From Bisporella sp. PMI_857 (lineage: Eukaryota > Ascomycota > Leotiomycetes > Helotiales > Helotiaceae), in assembly GCA_021307315.1 (NCBI GenBank), contig JAJSPD010000059.1, forward strand, positions 124,001-188,000: a stretch of DNA of 64,000 nucleotides, written 5' to 3'. Each line of letters starts with the position of its first letter. The first letter of the stretch is position 1. The notes beneath the pieces were generated by a model. The model had not been told where the DNA came from. It searched no databases and saw nothing but the letters and a program-made list of their open reading frames with translations. The position numbers and the translations under genes were made by a program. Of this stretch, positions 56,767-64,000 are shown one piece after another.

Positions 56767-59750
56767 TTTGCTTCAGGTGCGGGACTTTGCTGCCTCGCCC
56801 TGCTGATATCCCCATTTCCAGACACATTTGTAAGGAGAAGCTGATATCGAGCGACAATCTTCGGTGGACCAAGCTGTCGGTTAGTCGGATGGCTTGATCA
56901 AGATAGACTGCTCACACGCAAGGTCCACGGTTTACCTCGATCTTCCCGGGGATCCGGATCCGATGCTTGTCTGTGGAGTGTCCCGAGTCAGCAGGGATTT
57001 CCAACAGCCCCTGTCAAATACGAGCGCACGTGATAGGTTCCGCCTTTAGGAGAATGGAGTGAAAGATATGAGCCTTCCTGTTGAACAGGCTAGGTCTAAG
57101 GATCATACCTAGTCTATTGTAGGCACCGGTAGGTACCTGTAGGCAACGGTAGGCAACAGTGTGACGACATGTGAGTATCGTACCTCTATAAGTAGAGGGA
57201 TTATCTCCTGTAGTTTAGGTACTACAACCTTCAGCAATTGATACTTGTTTGCCCTATACTCTCTGAAGGCCACGTGACTTTCTTCCTCTATATGAACACT
57301 TCCGCTCCGCACTTCAAAGAATGACAGCCACTTATTCCTTTCTTGATTTTATATACAAAGAGTGTACCTGGGTTATTGCTGCTACGGTTACCGGCAGTAA
57401 TGGTTCTAGTAGGTTTGATGACCGCTCTGCAATCGAAGGGTGGTATAACGTGAAGTTAAGGATGTTTAGCTCACTTAGCCAGCCAAAAAGTGGTAATTTC
57501 AACTTTTCGGCACAACAACCTTTTAATCAAAATTTGGGGCTTACCAATGTGAATTTCAGGTCAATTTCCATCGATTTTTTTGGATTTTAGAAATTCTACA
57601 ACCTTTTTTTTTTTTTCCTTGTGTTCCTGAGATGTATTTTTGGGCAGCGCCTCTAGCAAATGTTGTAGAATCATGCAAGACTATCAGGATTTGAGATCTA
57701 GGTAGCTGACATGTCCCTGACTAAGTGGGGAACGCTAGCGCGGAAGACTTTTCACACACACACATTTCTACAATTCTGTATTATTACACACATAGATAAC
57801 AATAGAGAGCCTGAACGGCATCCCCAATTCCTTCTGCTTATCATTGTGTATTTCTCGTTCTGTCAAAGACAACGGTCATTGTTGTCACGACCCTAGCCCT
57901 ATCTCGCTTAGAGCCCCTGGCCAGTCTCCTATACCATAGTTTTGTTTTGGCAATGAAATTATGGTATTTCAGTCAAAAGCGTACTAAATGATGGTAATCC
58001 AGTTATACTACCGTAAACCGCTTGTATAACTAGATTACCATCATTTTGTACGCTTCTGATATTTTCACGCTGGGAAATTTCCACCGAAAGTCATCGTGGA
58101 TACATACAGGATTATTCTTGTTATATTGTTTGTCCGCTTCTCAACCATTTAGTCGGAGAAGTAGTAATGCATGTTTACTACTTGTTTGGTCGACTCGTTC
58201 GCTGGCTTGGCTGGCTGGTTCGGCAGCTGTGCCGGCTCTGGGGCTGTCAAAAGCCGAAAACTCGAGATTTGAAGCCCAATTGCCGTTTAGCCAGTCAAAG
58301 TCGGTGTTTTCTATGTTGGCATGCCTTCTGAGTCGATGAACGTGGAGGCGAAAGGGAAAGATCGTTGCCACTGTTCATGCAAAAAGGAAGTTTCTACAGG
58401 CTTCTACGGACTTCCCCGGGAGAGTCTCTCCATTTGCTAATTTCTGGAAGTGGCATGGCCAAAACCACAAAATAACAGTATCTCCAAACGCTTTAATTGA
58501 AATGACAATGGAGCAAAAGATGTATAGCACAATTAATCTGCCATCAGCACGAATCATGACTTCACAGAAGAGTCCGTTCGCTTAAATTCAACTTGGTGTT
58601 TAATGGCGCTGTTTCTTTTTAGCTAGTCCGAGCTGGCTTAGCTTGCAAGTGAATAAATCCTGATAGGCGTCACCTCTCAGTTAACCAAGAAAAGGGCAAT
58701 ATAGATATAACTCAAGCCTTTACAAGCAGGTACTACCTTAAGAATCACTTCTGGTCTATCCAGAGACGGCTGTTGGGGACGTGACCTCGAAAATCTTTGG
58801 GGAGAATGCACTTTCCGACTCTGGATATATCGGAGAGCCTCCAGTCCTGACGTCCGACTTTTCTAGCAATGAAGATATAACAGCGCCGGAGGCTATTACA
58901 ACAGACAACTTACAGCATCAACAGTTCCCAAAGAGTGATGAGAGCTCGACTTCCTGTATAGATTAGTAATGTTAACGGTCCGGCGACAGGAATTGACTAC
59001 ACATTAGCGTTCTTAGCAGGTGGTGTTAGGCTCTTTTTGGGGGAACTATTAGGCTACTGTAAAAGTGTGTTATAGGGCTATTTAAGACCTCACCACGGGT
59101 TGCCAGTCACCCTTTCCTTGTCACCTCGTCTAGGCGGAATTCATGTTAGAGTTCGTCACGCAGGATAAGTTAATTCTCGTCGCACGAGAGTGTTAGAGCA
59201 CATACAGTTGCAAACTTGCTGCTAGATATGAACTGGTATACTTACAGCCCGTTTTATTGTCGCCAACAGAAAGGCTGCGTGGGGTCTTGGCAATAAAGCT
59301 AAAGCTGATGGAATTATCTTGAATCGTAATCTCGCACTTGCTTTTTCTCCTGTCCCGCACTGTTTCCCTCTGCTGTTATTAGAATCTGCCCTTTCCGCAA
59401 AATATTTAGGCTTCGACTCATGGTTTACCTGGGATTACTCGTAGAACTTACATTCTCTCAGTAGATTCAACCACCAAAACAGCGAAATGGCTATGTTAGA
59501 GCTCACGATAGGTCGAGTTGCGGGCCTGATTAATATAGCTCTATTTTTTAGTAAGGGATATCTACATCGTTAGTAGTTAGGTGCTGAACTAAGTCGCAGT
59601 CCAAGTGACTATGCCTCTTTTGCAAGCGGTTGTTCTTATCCGGCTACTTAAACTTCGAAACTCTGCCGCAACATGGTAAGCGGCTCTTTTTGGCCAGCGA
59701 ACGATCGACTGCTCAGACCGACAACAATTAAGATAGGACTATAGTTGCCC
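56767..59750. other. 3-kb intergenic stretch, nothing coding recognised
   Basis: It contains the hairpin at 57977-58055. Short frames at 57321-57590, 58046-58339 and 58781-58966 show no family resemblance; the last has an acidic Ser/Thr-rich product of 61 residues. Confidence 0.45.
57977..58055. repeat. 79-bp hairpin with 32-bp arms
   Basis: The left arm 57977-58008 and right arm 58024-58055 are inverted copies with 30 of 32 matches and a 15-bp loop. It may be a small MITE or the fold of a non-coding transcript. Confidence 0.75.
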
Positions 59751-60699
59751 GGTTTATTCAGTCAACATTCTTCTCGACTATTATCCGCTCTGACGCGGTT
59801 GCAGGCGCCAAAGAAGGGGTAATCGGCCTCCTTGTCATCATATCGTATTGACTATCTCGGGCGGTGGTTTTTATTGCATTAGCCGGGGTAATGTCGCCAA
59901 TTATATTAGGAGATATGATAGTGGAAGGCCCTGTTACCACTACCTATTTTCAGTGTACCAGGGATCTGTCGATATTTAATTACGCAACGCTAAGCAGAAG
60001 GAATGCAATTGACGTAAATGGGAACGTGACCTGGGATCCGATTGGGTTGTTCGTCGTAGGGAACTTTAACACATTCGTGCTCTACAGTACATGGGACACG
60101 GTTGATACTTTTTGAAGACGGAGGGATATCTAATCAGAACATTGACTACCTTGTTGGTTTAAGTAAGCACATGCTTTTGCTCCGTCCTATCGAAATAACA
60201 CATTAATAGGCTAACCCGAGATCAATAGTGCGTGACTGTCGAAACTACGCATTTAAAGATTCGCCCTCAATAAACCTCCTGTTCGTCGAATGTAGATACT
60301 TAGACATTGCACCCGTATCTGCTTCAGGTGGTGAGCTAGAAACTAGTTTAGACCAATACGTTACCCGGCCAATGTCCATGTGCGCCACGGTGCTTCTAAG
60401 TTGGGTCAAAGATGAAATGCAGCCTCTGGTGGGACTGGAGGTTTTGAGTGCCACACCAAAAGTCTATACAAGCGAAGCAGACATGCCTCTTTGGGCTGTG
60501 GAGGAACCTGATAGTAATCGGAAGCCGAATGAATATAGCTGCTATGGATCCCGCCAGCACCGAATCAGCTGATGAGACGAAACTGAGGATCGAGACACGA
60601 ATCGAAGCGGAAGCTTCGCCTTGCAGGCCTTCATTTGTTTTGCGTACGGCGGGACGGGGCACGGTGACTCGACGGTACATTGATACGCCGGTCATCTAA
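59751..60699 (+). pseudogene. Eroded membrane-protein-like gene, low confidence
   Basis: Three plus-strand stretches have coding character. They are FIALAGVMSPIILGDMIVEGP with FQCTRDLSIFNYATLSRR (59864-60115), MQPLVGLEVLSATPKVY with PLWAVEEPDSN (60228-60572), and a C-terminal-like piece PSFVLRTAGRGTVTRRYID (to 60699). They lie in two frames with stops between. I do not recognise the family and cannot show splice sites that join them. It may be a multi-exon gene, but decay is more likely. Confidence 0.25.
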
Positions 60700-61351
60700 T
60701 TCTTGCATACGAATGCCAAACTCAGAAACAGGGCGTGGACCCGGCATGGCGCTAAGCATGACATGCTCAAGCGACGGGACGAGCGGCTACTCTATCGGCC
60801 GGAAATGGCAGAAGCTATCGATATCTACCGGGCGGCTGCCAAATGTTGTGAATCTGTTTTGGACCGAGGTGGCAGCGAGCGTGCTGGTTGGCACGCGATC
60901 CAGGCTCACAAACGCGAGGGCCTGACCTTTCAAGTGTGAGGTGCGAGCTTTCCAAAAAACGATTACATCAAGTATCAGTGCGGAGCCCCCCGGGGGGGTT
61001 GCTGTGCAATGTGGCTTGTATTGTATGGGCTGCGTTCAGCCTTAGATTCTCCCTATCAACAAGCATGTCCTCAATCAATTATCGGTGGGGCGACCAATGG
61101 CCGCAATGGAAGGGCCGCAAAATTTAGGACTTTCAACGAAAGATTGGCTGCGGGAAGTAGGGCAAACAGAAGCGGATATTAGGCGGAACGAAATTATCCT
61201 GCCATAATCATCACATCAGAGGCAAATACACCAAAATAAGAATCAAGTACTACAAGGTCTACATTGGTAAGAGGCCAGGGAGATATCAGCATTGGGCTGG
61301 ACGAAGAGGCAGAAGTAACTCATCAACTCTTGCAGTAAAAGACAGCTACTG
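60700..61351. other. Intergenic or relic, nothing assigned
   Basis: A 78-codon plus-strand frame at 60703-60939 (RRDERLLYRPEMAEAIDIYR...) looks coding-like, but I cannot place it. Confidence 0.3.
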
Positions 61352-62735
61352 GTGAAAATACCGCAACGCTTGAGAAATGGTTCTACAATCTTTTGGGAGA
61401 AGTACTCCAAGAGCCGCCGCCTGCTCATGCGGTTCTATGATCACACCTTACATTGTGCTGTGATTTCTAAGCGCTCGCAGCAGGTTTCGGCGACAGCCAT
61501 TTACTCAAAACTGCCCATGAGACTGTGGCGTTTTGAAGATCCCCAAACACCGACTCGCCAAGGCTCCTTCAGAGATCGGCGGGTTTCTCTGACACGCCAA
61601 GTATTCCAAGAGTGTGCCGTTGTATATGAGAGAGGTCCGCTCGGTCTCTTGGATCGGTATCTTCGACCGGCTCCAGCCGTGGTGCCTTCTCGTTCCCCAA
61701 CACTTTATCTTCTGCGCCTCCATCTTGAAAAATGTCTTCATCAACCCGAACCAGCGAAAACTACCCGCTTATTTGACTGACAATCAGCTGTGGTTCTACC
61801 GCTCCCTATCAATGTGGCGAACGACTTTGCTGCCTAGGCAATTCTCTTGCCAGGCCTTGGCATGACGGTGTCCAAATGTCGAATGACAGTAGAAATATCA
61901 GGAAATCTATTAAGTCCCTCTGCCCGATACACTTGACTATATCTCTGTGTTTTAAGGGAAGGGGGGGAGGACGGCTACGACCTGCTTTTTCCCCACGGCT
62001 TGACCGTACAAGTTCTGTGCGGTGGTTGCTATCCTGACGTGCCTGGGCATCATTTCCTTTCCTAGAGAAGATCAGCGACAACATAGACATGATGATAGGC
62101 CATCTTTCCGCCTCTCCAGGGATCTTCAAATTTATTTTTTTGAGAATTGTATCGAGAGTATGAAATTGCTCTTGGCCTATTCGCTTCATGGCTTGTTGAA
62201 GATGCGAAGTCAAAGGCAGCTCTGACTGAGGGAAATCCGGACTCTTTGGTACATGACGTGTTTGGTCCAGCTGAAAAGAATAGCATTGAGGATTTGATAT
62301 TTCGTCAAATGAAACTTGCATGGGGAGATAGCTGCAGAAAGGAAATCCGAGGTGATCAATGGGAAATCCAAGGAAAGTTACGGTCGTCCTTATCGGGGTC
62401 TTTTAAGCAAAACAAATCGCCATGCCAGCCGATGTTAAGAAACTTCTTGCCACCGGCAGAGCCTCATCCTGATCTACGAACAAATGATGGGGAACCGCTT
62501 CAGGTGTTTGACGTCTGGGCTGTAATGAATGAGGTAGAAAGCGAGAGAAGATGCAGAAACTTGGCTAATTGATATTTACGAGCATCTCAGTCCGCCTGCT
62601 ATGTTGGAGCAATGGTATTTTACTCTTTCGAAGCATCTGAAATTTAGGTTTAATGAAGGAGCATTGTCGATGTGGCGGGAAAGTGTGTGGACAGAAGCGG
62701 TTGGTGGCGGTGATGAGTTGGTCCCCCCGCATTAG
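61352..62735 (+). pseudogene. Eroded gene of unknown family
   Basis: Plus-strand segments in shifting frames have a protein-like composition. One (61352-61780) reads RLRNGSTIFWEKYSKSRRLL. Another starts at about 62147 (EIALGLFASWLVEDAKSKAAL, IEDLIFRQMKLAWGDSCRK) and continues to 62572. A last one (about 62545-62735) reads AETWLIDIYEHLSPPAMLEQWYF and LKFRFNEGALSMWRESVWTEA. Stops and frame changes separate them. The last two could be exons of one gene if an intron lies near 62540. No known domain is seen. Confidence 0.25.
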
Positions 62736-62965
62736 GACACCGTTCAATAGTAGAGACCTGATTGGCCGCCACGGTGGATGTCAGGTGACGGCGGTTGTGA
62801 AGACAGGAAGTTAAAAGGAACGCCACAACAGGGATTCAGGGTCGAGATTTCAAATGATCGGGTGATCCCGATTCAACTGATTTCATCTCTTATCTAAGTA
62901 CAGTACAGTAAATGTTTCCAACTACTTTCTCCACCCTAAAATGCCTATGTCAAGCAAGGTCAGTT

Positions 62966-63002
<37 letters not shown>

Positions 63003-64000
63003 CTTTTCATTATGGAACAAACATCAATTAACTGACCATAGACTCGTTCGTAAATTCAGTTCAGCTATTGTCAACATATGCCTCTCTTGATATTTTACTG
63101 GTGATCATCTTACTTATCTCCACGGGGGGCTCAAAATCTGAATCAAGTGGCTTGCGGAGATGTATTCCGGCATTTCCAATTCAGGCCTGAAAGGGCTAGC
63201 TTCGCGAACTTCCGCAGCTCGGGCTCCCACTTCCCAACGGATACCCAAAGAATTTTGACACTTCACTCTCCACTTGAAAAGCTTAAAGACAACTGATATC
63301 GCCCCTCGCCCCCAGCAGTCTGATGGTGTCATTTGGTTGGGAAACTGAATAATTGGCTTTGCAATACTTCTAGCCAGGGGAATATAGCCAGGGATCACTG
63401 ATTAAGCAATGCGTTGATTCGGTCGAGCCAATAAGAAGCAGCCAATATTTTTCAGCTCCCACCTCGACTGCATATTGCTCCCTTGACACGCGTGGTCTAG
63501 ATCCTTTATTGATTTGTTTTCACCCAACCTTTACTTGTGTCTGCGATCTTGTCGAATCTGCAACCTTCCTCTATTCCCTCACCAAAGATCTATGTGGGCT
63601 ATATTGATTCAAGCTGTTCTCGCTCGAGAAGACTTGCATGCCTATTTCAATAGCTATGCATCTTTCAACATTGAGTGACGCAAAGCTAGTAATACGACAG
63701 CTTGGAGCCGACTTCTGTCCCATATGTTGTAAGCCTGCAGCACACCATGATTCGCACCTCTCATAACTAATAGCTGCACACAGCAACCTGCAGGGGTGAA
63801 GTAATGACATTTAGCAAAGCGTCAGCTTGCATTGCAAATTCTTCGTTTTACACCAACTGCGGCGGATGCCAGCAGTGCCTCGCAGATTACAAAACTCCGA
63901 CTGGTGATGCGCTCCCTGAAGTGTACCAAGCAGTTTTAACCCAAGTATTAAATTTGTGCGCAAACTCAACCACGGACGCACAGATTTCCAGTTATCAGGC
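62736..64000. other. Right edge, intergenic
   Basis: It contains the TA microsatellite. Frames at 63114-63398 and 63571-63810 (minus strand) have no family resemblance. Confidence 0.45.
62967..63000. repeat. (TA)n microsatellite
   Basis: About 17 uninterrupted TA dinucleotides. Confidence 0.9.

Noticed and set aside
62967..63000. TA-rich run as a telomere or origin signal
   Set aside because: A plain dinucleotide microsatellite; no TTAGGG repeats or origin-like structure nearby.

Overview
The window is nuclear DNA of a filamentous ascomycete (Pezizomycotina). The evidence is short GT-AG introns of about 45-85 bp with CTAAC-like branch sites, a HET-domain gene, a LaeA-like methyltransferase, Zn2Cys6 and PTH11-like sequences, and degraded Fot1/pogo-type transposon DNA. 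Genes sit far apart in AT-rich DNA full of relics, as in a fast-evolving accessory region. Exon structures below were worked out by hand from reading frames and splice consensus.

Left part (1-20 kb): the 3' end of a repeat-encoding gene with an in-frame stop, an ankyrin-repeat pseudogene, an intact CorA-like membrane protein gene, a TA-flanked MITE, an intact HET-domain gene, a small secreted 8-cysteine protein, a complete pogo-like transposon with perfect 45-bp TIRs but a broken transposase, a remnant resembling the DUF3505/helicase-associated family, and a single-exon gene with two F-box/2EXR-like halves.

Core (20.5-41.8 kb): what looks like a biosynthetic cluster of eight intact genes and one relic. 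They are P450-A(-), P450-B(+) with an unusual N-terminal extension, cytochrome b5(-), phenylalanine ammonia-lyase(+), a PAL fragment(-), type I DAHP synthase(+), a Gal80-like Gfo/Idh/MocA oxidoreductase(+), a LaeA-like SAM methyltransferase(-) and a 14-TM-type MFS exporter(+). Three divergent pairs (P450-A/P450-B, b5/PAL, methyltransferase/MFS) share intergenic promoters. No PKS, NRPS, terpene synthase or DMATS is visible. The inferred logic is that DAHP synthase raises shikimate flux to phenylalanine, PAL makes cinnamate, the P450s (perhaps helped by b5) and the oxidoreductase modify it, the methyltransferase methylates it or regulates the locus, and the MFS protein exports the product. The combination is a phenylpropanoid-like fungal pathway that I cannot match to a described cluster.

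Right part (41.8-64 kb): a PTH11/rhodopsin-domain pseudogene, an intact 4-exon SDR gene, a Zn2Cys6 transcription factor with an intact N-terminal half and a broken C-terminal half, a truncated MFS 5' end, a kinase-like pseudogene, an intact MYND / pRiA4b-ORF3-like / amidotransferase-like fusion gene, and about 7 kb of relics, hairpins and microsatellites. I saw no rRNA, tRNA or CRISPR array.
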